Of a stretch of DNA of 7,097 bases, positions 1-6,008 are shown piece by piece. Location of the stretch: the NCBI GenBank assembly GCA_023459355.1, contig JAEWUM010000023.1, positions 1-7,097 of the forward strand, in the 5' to 3' direction. Origin of the DNA: Bacteroidota bacterium. Its GTDB lineage: Bacteria; Bacteroidota; Bacteroidia; Bacteroidales; Paludibacteraceae. Position numbers and translations under genes: made by a program. Positions within the stretch are counted from its first letter, which is position 1. The number at the start of each line of letters is the position of its first letter. The notes beneath the pieces were generated by a model, which ran no database searches, was not told the origin of the DNA, and was given only the letters and a program-made list of their open reading frames with translations.

Positions 1-713
1 ACCTGGAAAAGAAAAAAGCTTTGTGTGAGCAGGCTGAGAAGTTGAAGGACAGTACCGACTGGAAAGAAACATCAGAAACCCTGATTCGGTTACAGAAAGA
101 ATGGAAGACCATCGGTCCTGTTGCCAAGAAGTATTCTGATGAGGTTTGGAAACGTTTTATCGCGGCCTGTGATTATTTCTTTGAACAAAAGCAAAAGAAC
201 ACTTCCGGTCAGCGAACTGAAGAACTTGAGAATCTGTCGAAGAAAAAAGACCTGATAACAAAAATCAATGAACTGGATGCAGTTACGGACAAAACTCCGG
301 CTGAGGTGTTGACGATGCTGAGAGAATACATTGCCCGGTGGAATGAAACCGGTCACGTGCCTTTCCGTGATAAGGATAAGATTTACAAGGAATATCGTTC
401 TGCTGTCGATAAGATGTTTGAAAAGCTCAACGTGGATGCCAATCAGCGTCGTCTCGATACCTTCAAATCCAACCTGAAGGACATGTCGACAAAAGGGGAG
501 AACAAGCTGTTGCGCGAACGTGAAAAGTTGATGCGGGCTTATGAGCATCTGAAATCAGAAATTGCCACCTATGAGAATAACATTGGTTTCCTGACGTCAA
601 CCAATAAAAAGGGCAGCGGATTAATCAAAGAAATGGAAAGAAAAATTGAAGCGCTGAAGGAAGAAGCTGCGCTAATCGAACAAAAGATTACCCTGATTGA
701 AGAGAGTTTCTAA
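1..713 (+). CDS. DUF349 domain-containing protein (C-terminal part, 5' end outside window)
   Basis: The reading frame is open from the left edge (first full codon at base 3) to a TAA at 711-713, giving about 236 residues of a longer protein. It is very rich in Lys and Glu and mostly helical. It carries DUF349-type repeats: one ends around 'RLQKEWKTIGPVAKK...VWKRFIAACDYFFEQ', and a second contains 'LREYIARWNETGHVPFRDKDKIYKEYRSAVDKMF'. The alternating W, G-x-V/P and F positions are typical of this family. The last 80 residues or so form a coiled coil ending in a Glu/Lys-rich helix. Family members in Bacteroidota are usually several hundred residues long with multiple repeats, so more than half is probably missing upstream. 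The biochemical role of DUF349 proteins is not established and none is assigned here. A TTG at 21 is in frame but is internal, because the frame and repeat pattern continue to its left. Confidence 0.88.
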   Translation, partial: LEKKKALCEQAEKLKDSTDWKETSETLIRLQKEWKTIGPVAKKYSDEVWKRFIAACDYFFEQKQKNTSGQRTEELENLSKKKDLITKINELDAVTDKTPAEVLTMLREYIARWNETGHVPFRDKDKIYKEYRSAVDKMFEKLNVDANQRRLDTFKSNLKDMSTKGENKLLREREKLMRAYEHLKSEIATYENNIGFLTSTNKKGSGLIKEMERKIEALKEEAALIEQKITLIEESF

Positions 714-732
714 ATTCGTAAATCATAAATAA

Positions 733-774
733 AAAAGAGGTGACCAACTGCATAACGCGGTGGTCACCTCTTTT
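733..774. terminator. Bidirectional Rho-independent terminator between convergent genes
   Basis: A perfect 14-bp inverted repeat has arms AAAAGAGGTGACCA (733-746) and TGGTCACCTCTTTT (761-774) around a 14-nt loop. The GC-rich core is flanked by A-runs on the left and T-runs on the right, so transcripts from either strand end in a hairpin followed by U's. It lies 19 nt after the DUF349 stop codon and 16 nt beyond the rny stop codon, where a shared terminator for two convergent genes is expected. Confidence 0.92.
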
Positions 775-790
775 ATTTGATAGTGTTTTG

Positions 791-2305
791 TTATTTTGCG
801 TAACTTACTGCCCTTGTTTCACGAATTACCGTGATTTTAACCTGTCCCGGATAAGTCATTTCATCCTGAATTTTCTTGGCTATATCAAATGACAGCAACT
901 CTGTTTCTTTATCGTCGATTTTGTCCGCACCAACGATGACACGCAATTCGCGACCGGCCTGGATGGCATAAGTTTTCACTACACCAGGATACTGGGCAGC
1001 TAAGTTTTCCAGGTCTTTCAGTCGCTTGATGTAGGCTTCCACGATTTCGCGACGGGCACCCGGACGAGCGCCGGAGATGGCATCACAAACCTGAACAATC
1101 GGTGCAATCAGGGTTTCCATTTCTACCTCATCGTGGTGTGAACCGATGGCGTTGCAAACGTTTGGTTTCTCTTTGTATTTCTCTGCTAAACGCATCCCGA
1201 GGATAGCATGTGGCAATTCCGGTTCGTCATCAGGTACTTTACCTATATCGTGTAGCAGACCGGCTCTTTTGGCTGTCTTGGGGTTCAGTCCCAACTCAGA
1301 AGCCATGGTGGCGCAGAGATTGGCAACTTCGCGCGAGTGCTGCAGCAGGTTTTGTCCGTAAGAAGAACGGTATTTCATTTTACCCACCAGACGAATCAAT
1401 TCCGGGTGCAATCCGTGGATACCCAGATCGATGGTGGTGCGTTTTCCTATCTCAATAATTTCTTCTTCAATTTGTTTTTTTACCTTGTTAACAACCTCTT
1501 CGATACGAGCCGGGTGAATACGACCGTCGGTAACTAATTGGTGTAACGACAAGCGGGCAATTTCGCGGCGTACCGGGTCAAAAGCAGATAATACGATGGC
1601 CTCAGGGGTATCGTCAACAATGATTTCAACGCCGGTAGCGGCTTCCAAAGCACGGATGTTTCGTCCTTCCCTGCCGATGATACGTCCTTTGATTTCGTCG
1701 GATTCGATATGGAAAACAGTGACTGAGTTTTCAATGGCTGTTTCAGTCGATACCCGCTGGATGGTGTTGATGATGACACGTTTTGCTTCTTTATTCGCAG
1801 TCATCTTGGCTTCTTCCATGATGTCGTTGATGTACGACATGGCATTGGTCTTCGCCTCATCTTTCAGGGACTCAACCAGCTTTTCTTTGGCTTGTTCTGC
1901 TGATAAACCGGAGATGCTCTCTAATTGTTCCTGAGCCTGACGGGTCAGGTGGTCGAGATCCGCTTTTTTCTTATCCAGCAGGTGCAGTTGCTGTTCATGT
2001 GTTTCCCTGAGTACTTCAACTTCGTTCGCTTTGCGTTGCAGTTCTCCCTGTTTCTGGTTTAGTTGCATTTCGCGTTGCTGTGCCCTCACTTCCCGTTCCT
2101 GCACCTTGGCATTGCGTTGCTGAACCTGTTGTTCGTGCTCTGCTTTCAGCGCAATGAATTTTTCTTTTACTTCTATAAGTTGATCTTTCTTGAGTAACTC
2201 TATCTCAGCCAAAGCATCCCGCTTCGTCTTTTTATGGATGCCGGTCAGTACCAGGTAAGCCCCTCCACCGCCGATAACCAGTCCGATTATGATGTATAGT
2301 ACCAT
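791..2305 (-). CDS. rny: Ribonuclease Y, membrane-anchored endoribonuclease
   Basis: This 504-aa protein has the full RNase Y architecture and near-standard length (B. subtilis RNase Y is about 520 aa). Residues 1-21 are a hydrophobic N-terminal anchor (VLYIIIGLVIGGGGAYLVL). Residues about 28-185 are a long Glu/Gln/Lys-rich coiled coil. A KH RNA-binding domain follows at about 195-260, with its GxxG loop as GREG (211-214) after 'IKGRII'. The HD phosphohydrolase domain spans about 315-415, with the metal-binding HD at 352-353 (LLHDIGK), HHDE at 390-393 and D408 in 'VCDAISGARPG'. In the family it makes the initiating endonucleolytic cuts in mRNA turnover at the inner face of the membrane. ATG at 2303-2305 is chosen because it opens directly into the anchor. 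The gene lies downstream of zapA on the same strand but behind a strong terminator, so it probably has its own promoter; I see no exact TAnnTTTG box in its leader. No key motif is missing. Confidence 0.97.
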   Translation of the reverse strand: MVLYIIIGLVIGGGGAYLVLTGIHKKTKRDALAEIELLKKDQLIEVKEKFIALKAEHEQQVQQRNAKVQEREVRAQQREMQLNQKQGELQRKANEVEVLRETHEQQLHLLDKKKADLDHLTRQAQEQLESISGLSAEQAKEKLVESLKDEAKTNAMSYINDIMEEAKMTANKEAKRVIINTIQRVSTETAIENSVTVFHIESDEIKGRIIGREGRNIRALEAATGVEIIVDDTPEAIVLSAFDPVRREIARLSLHQLVTDGRIHPARIEEVVNKVKKQIEEEIIEIGKRTTIDLGIHGLHPELIRLVGKMKYRSSYGQNLLQHSREVANLCATMASELGLNPKTAKRAGLLHDIGKVPDDEPELPHAILGMRLAEKYKEKPNVCNAIGSHHDEVEMETLIAPIVQVCDAISGARPGARREIVEAYIKRLKDLENLAAQYPGVVKTYAIQAGRELRVIVGADKIDDKETELLSFDIAKKIQDEMTYPGQVKITVIRETRAVSYAK

Positions 2306-2344
2306 GTTTTTTATTTATTTTGTTTAAAAGTTTACTTTTTTAAT

Positions 2345-2375
2345 GTCTACAGTCTACGGTCTACAGTCTACGGTC
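2345..2375. repeat. Short tandem repeat (14-bp unit, two copies plus partial) upstream of rny
   Basis: GTCTACAGTCTACG occurs twice in direct tandem (2345-2358 and 2359-2372), followed by GTC. It can equally be read as four 7-bp GTCTACR units in which the last base alternates A/G. A small inverted repeat, GGTC-gtta-GACC (2372-2383), overlaps its right end. It sits between the terminator of the zapA unit and the rny start codon, about 40 bp upstream of that start, so it lies in the rny promoter or leader region. No function can be read from the sequence. It is too short for a CRISPR array and codes for nothing evident. Confidence 0.85.
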
Positions 2376-2384
2376 GTTAGACCT

Positions 2385-2430
2385 AAAAAAAAACGCACGT
2401 CAAAGCATGATTAAAATCATGATGACATGC
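2385..2430 (-). terminator. Rho-independent terminator of the zapA transcription unit
   Basis: Read on the minus strand, the hairpin starts 26 nt after the zapA stop codon. The outer arms are GCATGTCA (2430-2423) and TGACGTGC (2402-2395), 8 pairs with one G-U. The inner arms are CATGATT (2421-2415) and AATCATG (2412-2406), with a 2-nt TT apex that in practice would open to a 4-nt loop. The hairpin is followed after one base by nine consecutive T's (2393-2385). This is a canonical intrinsic terminator structure and separates zapA from rny. Confidence 0.85.
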
Positions 2431-2456
2431 GGGAATGATTGATGTTTACGACAAAC

Positions 2457-2750
2457 TTATTCCTGATTCAGTACAGCGTCCAGCTCTTTCTCCAGTTGTT
2501 TTATTCTGTCGGCAAGAGGGGCTGTGTCTTCTGTCAGATCGTTTTTTGAAACCCTTACGGCTAGCTGGTACGCCACTAATTTAAGAATATCCTCATAGGC
2601 CCGTTGTTTGTACCTGAGGTGGAATTCTTCTATCAGATTGGAAACCAGCTTTTCAGCTTTCCTGTATACTTCCTCGTCGCCACGGGGAATCCGAAGTGCC
2701 ATTGGAAAGCCTCCGATTTGTACATTTATAGTAAAAATATCGTCGTTCAT
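2457..2750 (-). CDS. zapA: Cell division protein ZapA
   Basis: This 97-aa protein has the ZapA pattern. The N-terminal beta part reads 'FTINVQIGGFPMALRIPRGDEEVYRKAEKLVSNLI' (about residues 5-40), like ZapA's 'V.I.G..Y.l..p..ee..lr.aA..l'. A central helix with 'YEDILKLVAYQLAVRV' (about 52-67) follows, then a C-terminal coiled coil 'LADRIKQLEKELDAVL' used for dimer and tetramer formation. ZapA binds and bundles FtsZ protofilaments at the cytoplasmic face of the division site. Its length matches the family (about 95-110 aa). The start is the ATG at 2748-2750, 5 nt after the stop of the upstream coiled-coil gene, so the two are almost certainly co-transcribed. A terminator follows 26 nt beyond its stop codon. 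Confidence 0.92.
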   Translation of the reverse strand: MNDDIFTINVQIGGFPMALRIPRGDEEVYRKAEKLVSNLIEEFHLRYKQRAYEDILKLVAYQLAVRVSKNDLTEDTAPLADRIKQLEKELDAVLNQE

Positions 2751-2755
2751 ATGCT

Positions 2756-3049
2756 CTAATCATCTAAAAGAGCCAAACATTGATCAATTTCCCGCACCAT
2801 CCTGTCAATTTGTTTTTTTGCTTCTGCTCGTCCCTCACCGGGCCCGCTAAGCTGGTTTGCCAATGACAGGTGTTCGTTTTTTTTTCTCAGCTCCAGGATT
2901 TCGCCGTGTGCAATAATCAGATTCTCATGTTTTTGCGCCAGTTCAGCCTGCAGCTTGTTGTTTTGAATTTGTAATGACTCGTACTCCGAAATCAGTTTTC
3001 GCAGTTTTTTTTCAAACGCGTTTATCAGTTCCTCGTAACGATTTGTCAT
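2756..3049 (-). CDS. Small coiled-coil protein, ZapB-like, operon partner of zapA
   Basis: This 97-aa protein is almost entirely helical. Residues about 3-65 have heptad-like spacing of Leu/Ile (ELINAFEKKLRKLISEYESLQIQ, then ELAQKHENLIIAHGEILELRKKNEHL). After a short Gly/Pro break ('SGPGEGRAE', about 68-76) comes a C-terminal helix 'IDRMVREIDQCLALLDD'. There is no signal peptide, membrane segment or catalytic motif. Size, coiled-coil nature and position directly ahead of zapA suggest a ZapB-like adaptor that bridges ZapA-FtsZ bundles. That is an inference from context; coiled coils are too low in complexity to prove homology by eye. The start ATG at 3047-3049 has an A-rich leader ('AAAAAAG') immediately before it, and an exact -7 promoter box lies about 20 nt upstream. 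Confidence 0.8.
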   Translation of the reverse strand: MTNRYEELINAFEKKLRKLISEYESLQIQNNKLQAELAQKHENLIIAHGEILELRKKNEHLSLANQLSGPGEGRAEAKKQIDRMVREIDQCLALLDD

Positions 3050-3069
3050 CTTTTTTAAAAATTCTCAGA

Positions 3070-3077
3070 CAAAAATA
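3070..3077 (-). promoter_or_regulatory. Bacteroidota -7 promoter box for the zapB-like/zapA unit
   Basis: On the minus strand the sequence TATTTTTG matches the Bacteroidota sigma-ABfr -7 consensus TAnnTTTG exactly. It lies 20 nt ahead of the start codon of the coiled-coil gene, within the 55-bp gap after sulP. I cannot find the companion TTTG (-33) at the usual 19-21 bp distance, so only half of the promoter is supported. Confidence 0.45.
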
Positions 3078-3104
3078 GTTAAATGAATCGGAAAAATAAA
3101 ATTT

Positions 3105-4778
3105 TCAACATTTTTTATTTATTATTTCCTCTGCACGTGCTAACGCTTCCGTAATATTGCTGCAAATATTCTCCTGTCCGATTTGATCTGCAACCCCTCC
3201 CTTGTCAAGGGCAGTGTGTACCTGCTCGTTTACTCCCGAAAGCAGGATTTTTGTTTTGTCTTTCACCGACATCCGGATCAAACTTTTCAGGTTGTTGATG
3301 CCGGTTGAGTCAATAAACGGAACCTTGCGCATCCTGATGATTCTGACTTTTGGCTTGTCGCCCAGCATTTTCATGGTTTCTTCAAATTTGTTGGCAACAC
3401 CAAAGAAAAACGGACCTTCAATCTCATAGACTTCCACTCCTTTCGGGAGTACCAGTTTTTCTGCTTCTGTATTCCCTTCAATATATTCCGCTTCTTCAAT
3501 ATCATGTTTGAAGATGGATATTTGCGTAGATTCCGAAATTCTTCTCAGGAAGAGTACCACTGCCAATACCAGGCCAAGTTCAATGGCTATTGTGAGGTCG
3601 AAAATGACTGTCAGTAAAAATGTGGCAATCAAAACGGCCACATCCGATTTTTGTCCTTTCAGGAGCGATTTAAAGGTGCGCCATTCGCTCATATTGTAAG
3701 CTACGATGACCAATACGCCGGCTAAGCAGGCCATCGGGATGTGTTTGGTCAGGTTCCCGAGAAACAGTAAAATCAGCAGCAGTACAACAGCATGTATGAT
3801 GCCCGCAACGGGTGTTCGGCCGCCATTGTTGATGTTCGTCATGGTACGGGCGATAGCACCTGTTGCCGGAATACCACCAAAAATTGGCGCGATGATATTG
3901 GCGATTCCCTGCGCGATAAGCTCTGTGTTTGAATGATGTTTGTCGCCAATCACCCCATCGGCAACGGTGGCGGATAAGAGCGATTCGATGGCCCCGAGCA
4001 TGGCGATGGTAAAGGCTGCCGGCATCAGGGTTTGGATGATTTCAAAGGTGATGACCGGCCTTTCGGCTTTCGGTAACGCAGCATTAATACTGAAGCGGTC
4101 GCCGATGGTCTCAATTGAAGTCATGCCAAAATGTTCCCTTAAGAAATAGACAACGACAGTCATCAGGATAATGGCAATAAGCGAGCCCGGTATCTTGTTG
4201 GAGAATTTGGGTGTGGCGGCTATGATGACAATGGTCAATAGACCGATTATCAATGCAGGTAGGTTGGTTGTGCCGATGTTCTCAGCATAAACGCCCCACT
4301 TGCTGATGAAATCTGCCGGTACTTTGTCGATGCTCATGCCGAAAAGATCCTTGATTTGAGTCGCAAAAATGGTTAATGCAATGCCACTCGTAAATCCAAC
4401 AATAATCGGGTAGGGTATAAACTTGATAACAACACCTAACTTTAGTACGCCCATGGCAACCAGCATGACCCCTGCGATGATGGTGGCAACCGCGAGTCCG
4501 GTTATACCGAATTCCTGTACAATTCCGTATACAATTACAATAAATGCACCGGTTGGTCCCCCGATTTGCACTTTGCTGCCACCGAAAAACGAAATAATAA
4601 AACCGGCAATGATGGCTGTGAATAGTCCCTGTTCGGGCGAAACGCCGGATGCGATACCGAATGCAATGGCAAGAGGGAGAGCAACTATGCCGACGATGAT
4701 GCCGGCCATTAAATCTTTGTAAAAAAGTTCTTTCGAGTAATTTTTAAATACTTCAAATAGTTTTGGTCGAAAACGCAT
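3105..4778 (-). CDS. SulP-family anion transporter with C-terminal STAS domain
   Basis: This 557-aa inner-membrane protein has normal SulP length. A membrane domain of many hydrophobic segments spans about residues 22-412. It includes the family signature 'QIGGPTGAF' (71-79), the conserved Glu in 'GAIESLLSATVADG' (E265), 'GGIPATGAIARTMTN' (301-315) and 'AYNMSEWRTF' (360-369). The cytoplasmic STAS domain (about 445-550) has the loop 'VPFIDSTG' (486-493), where D490-S491 occupy the position of the anti-sigma-antagonist phospho-site. The core resembles E. coli DauA/YchM (remembered similarity around ESLL..VVADG, SEL..QG..NI.AP.FGGI.AT.AIAR and NMSE). SulP members carry sulfate, bicarbonate or C4-dicarboxylates, and the substrate cannot be read here. 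The start ATG at 4776-4778 opens into the usual basic N-terminus (MRFRPKLFEVFKNY). It is divergent from the 339-aa gene. The zapB-like gene lies 55 bp downstream, with no strong terminator between. Confidence 0.95.
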   Translation of the reverse strand: MRFRPKLFEVFKNYSKELFYKDLMAGIIVGIVALPLAIAFGIASGVSPEQGLFTAIIAGFIISFFGGSKVQIGGPTGAFIVIVYGIVQEFGITGLAVATIIAGVMLVAMGVLKLGVVIKFIPYPIIVGFTSGIALTIFATQIKDLFGMSIDKVPADFISKWGVYAENIGTTNLPALIIGLLTIVIIAATPKFSNKIPGSLIAIILMTVVVYFLREHFGMTSIETIGDRFSINAALPKAERPVITFEIIQTLMPAAFTIAMLGAIESLLSATVADGVIGDKHHSNTELIAQGIANIIAPIFGGIPATGAIARTMTNINNGGRTPVAGIIHAVVLLLILLFLGNLTKHIPMACLAGVLVIVAYNMSEWRTFKSLLKGQKSDVAVLIATFLLTVIFDLTIAIELGLVLAVVLFLRRISESTQISIFKHDIEEAEYIEGNTEAEKLVLPKGVEVYEIEGPFFFGVANKFEETMKMLGDKPKVRIIRMRKVPFIDSTGINNLKSLIRMSVKDKTKILLSGVNEQVHTALDKGGVADQIGQENICSNITEALARAEEIINKKC

Positions 4779-4802
4779 AAATATACATTTTTAGAAACGT
4801 TG

Positions 4803-4810
4803 CAAAGGTA
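4803..4810 (-). promoter_or_regulatory. Bacteroidota -7 promoter box for the SulP gene
   Basis: On the minus strand TACCTTTG matches the TAnnTTTG consensus exactly. It lies 24 nt ahead of the sulP start codon, giving an inferred leader of roughly 15-20 nt. A clear -33 TTTG at the standard spacing is not visible; only a T-rich stretch is. The position in the divergent intergenic region supports the call. Confidence 0.5.
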
Positions 4811-4829
4811 ATGCTTTTTTCTTAATAAA

Positions 4830-4855
4830 ATTGCTTATTTTTACGAGCATTTACA
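4830..4855 (+). promoter_or_regulatory. Promoter-like motif, copy A, upstream of the 339-aa gene
   Basis: The segment begins ATTGCTT, continues through TATTTTTA (4836-4843, one base off the TAnnTTTG -7 consensus) and ends ACGAGCAT-TTACA. A nearly identical segment lies at 5982-6008 in front of ispG; the two match at 24 of 27 aligned positions with one gap. The motif ends 24 nt before the ATG at 4880, a plausible distance for a core promoter plus short leader. TGCT and AGCA within it form a weak 4-bp inverted repeat, so an operator is possible but less likely. Confidence 0.45.
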
Positions 4856-4879
4856 GAAGTATTAAGTTTTGAGTTATCT

Positions 4880-5899
4880 ATGGGTCATTTTATAAAATTT
4901 AGTGTTTTGATTGCTTTTTGGGTTATCATGTTGATGAAGTTAGTCGCAGTTGAGCCTGAAAAAAGTAAAAGTGATGATATCCATGAGTTTACAGTTTTCG
5001 TGATGCCCACGCTGCATCCGTTGAGTTGGGAAAGTCCTTCGGCATTGTATAAAACCATGCGCAAATGTTACATCAAAACCATCGGTGTAAAAGATAATTA
5101 TTTGTTGGGACACGTTGCGGTCGGGTTTAATACGCCACTGCTTCCGGATACCTTGTTGGTTGCTCAGACCTCCGGAGAATTAAAAGAAAAGCTGGATTTG
5201 ATATTCAAGCATAAAGTTGGATACGCGATTATGGGAGCAGCTTTGCAGGGTCGAATTGAAGGACATGAGGAGCTCAAACATAAGCTAGAAGTGTATGCAA
5301 AAAGGGACAAACTGGCATTCATCAGATACAGGGTAAGTGAACCAGCTATGAAGCGTATGCTGGATTTTGTGGCACAATACTCGGCCAAGATGAATGAACA
5401 TTATGCTCCATCCGATTTTTACGGAGGCGCTTTCTGGCCGAGGTATCACCAGGAAGGTGCCGGATGTTCGGCTTTTGGCATGGCCTTGCTGGATTTGGTG
5501 AATTTATTGCCGGATGAACATGTGAAGGAATGGGAACTCAATGTGAGAATCCCGATGGAGTTGATAGGCGGAAAATTCAATCAAGGGAAAAAGGTGAAAT
5601 ATACCACCATCAGGAAGACAGATAGCTGGTATGAAGGAGCGGGGGAGCCGAATGTCGATTATGTTCCCTATTCGGTTTACGAACCAAGTATCATGTTCGA
5701 CTGGATTATGGATAAAAGGAGCAAACCGGGTGATGCCTATCTTCCAATGGAGGAAAATGGTGTTCCGGGATTGGTGTTTGATGCCACACAAATTGATTTT
5801 GATAAAAATGAACCGTTTTTTAAAGAAAGATCAGAACCCAATATTTTTATTGAACATTATAAGAAAAGAATCAAAATTGCACCTGATTCTGTCCGGTGA
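4880..5899 (+). CDS. Conserved-looking exported or membrane-anchored protein of unknown function (possible permuted NlpC/P60-like)
   Basis: This 339-aa protein is not one I recognise. Residues 7-24 (FSVLIAFWVIMLMKLVAV) form one hydrophobic segment preceded by Lys6. This fits a signal peptide or N-terminal anchor; there is no lipobox Cys. The rest is soluble and looks globular, with evenly distributed aromatic and charged residues. Two motifs stand out: 'LLGHVAVGF' (75-83, His78) and 'HQEGAGCSAFGMALLDLVN' (190-208, Cys196). A His in an HVA-beta-strand context followed by a later Cys at the start of a hydrophobic helix is the order seen in circularly permuted NlpC/P60/LRAT-type enzymes, but the match is only suggestive. 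The C-terminal third has Tyr/Trp/Pro-rich loops (SWYEGAGEPNVDYVPYSVYEPSIMFDW). The ATG at 4880 is chosen because it includes the hydrophobic segment; no Shine-Dalgarno is evident. Base composition is like its neighbours and the frame is intact. It is divergent from sulP and 102 bp ahead of ispG. Confidence 0.8.
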   Translation: MGHFIKFSVLIAFWVIMLMKLVAVEPEKSKSDDIHEFTVFVMPTLHPLSWESPSALYKTMRKCYIKTIGVKDNYLLGHVAVGFNTPLLPDTLLVAQTSGELKEKLDLIFKHKVGYAIMGAALQGRIEGHEELKHKLEVYAKRDKLAFIRYRVSEPAMKRMLDFVAQYSAKMNEHYAPSDFYGGAFWPRYHQEGAGCSAFGMALLDLVNLLPDEHVKEWELNVRIPMELIGGKFNQGKKVKYTTIRKTDSWYEGAGEPNVDYVPYSVYEPSIMFDWIMDKRSKPGDAYLPMEENGVPGLVFDATQIDFDKNEPFFKERSEPNIFIEHYKKRIKIAPDSVR

Positions 5900-5925
5900 T
5901 GAAAAATAAATACAATAAAATCAAC

Positions 5926-5950
5926 CTGAAATGCAACTTTTTGTATTCAG
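5926..5950 (+). other. Imperfect hairpin after the 339-aa gene, weak terminator candidate
   Basis: Arms CTGAAATGCAA (5926-5936) and TTGTATTCAG (5941-5950) pair over 10 positions, including one G-U and a single bulged A, around a CTTT loop. It lies 27 nt after the stop codon of the 339-aa gene. It lacks a following T-run (the next bases are AAATGTTAAC), so intrinsic termination is doubtful; it could be an mRNA 3'-end stem. Confidence 0.35.
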
Positions 5951-5981
5951 AAATGTTAACAATATATTCATTAAGAAACTC

Positions 5982-6008
5982 ATTGCTTTATTTATACGAG
6001 CATGTACA
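5982..6008 (+). promoter_or_regulatory. Promoter-like motif, copy B, overlapping the ispG start codon
   Basis: ATTGCTT is followed by TATTTATA (5989-5996, a two-base variant of TAnnTTTG) and then ACGAGCAT-GTACA, nearly identical to the segment at 4830-4855. Here the ispG ATG (6002-6004) lies inside the motif, 5 nt beyond the -7-like box. If transcription starts at the usual distance, the ispG mRNA would be leaderless or nearly so. Confidence 0.4.

Noticed and set aside
90..548. 152-aa minus-strand open frame opposite the DUF349 gene
   Set aside because: It is fully covered by the DUF349 frame, which has family repeats. The antisense of Lys/Glu-rich coding naturally yields Phe/Leu-rich open frames like this one.
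1146..1934. Open frames opposite or out of frame with rny (1146-1361, 1210-1458, 1337-1537, 1534-1779, 1596-1934)
   Set aside because: All overlap the intact RNase Y coding sequence and show no recognisable domain.
2345..2375. CRISPR-like repeat
   Set aside because: The units are 7/14 bp in direct tandem without spacers, and no cas genes are present.
2306..2456. Possible structured RNA gene (for example 6S RNA) between zapA and rny
   Set aside because: Only 26 nt separate the zapA stop from a terminator hairpin, and the rest is a tandem repeat and AT-rich leader. There is no room for a long rod-like RNA of about 180 nt.
3091..3106. GAAAA...TTTTC inverted repeat just after the SulP stop codon as a terminator
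   Set aside because: The stem is 5 bp of almost only A-T pairs with no GC core, so it would be too unstable to terminate.
4830..4855. Sigma-54 type promoter (TTGCT element)
   Set aside because: TTGCT is present in both copies, but the required GG of the -24 element is absent at the proper spacing in both.
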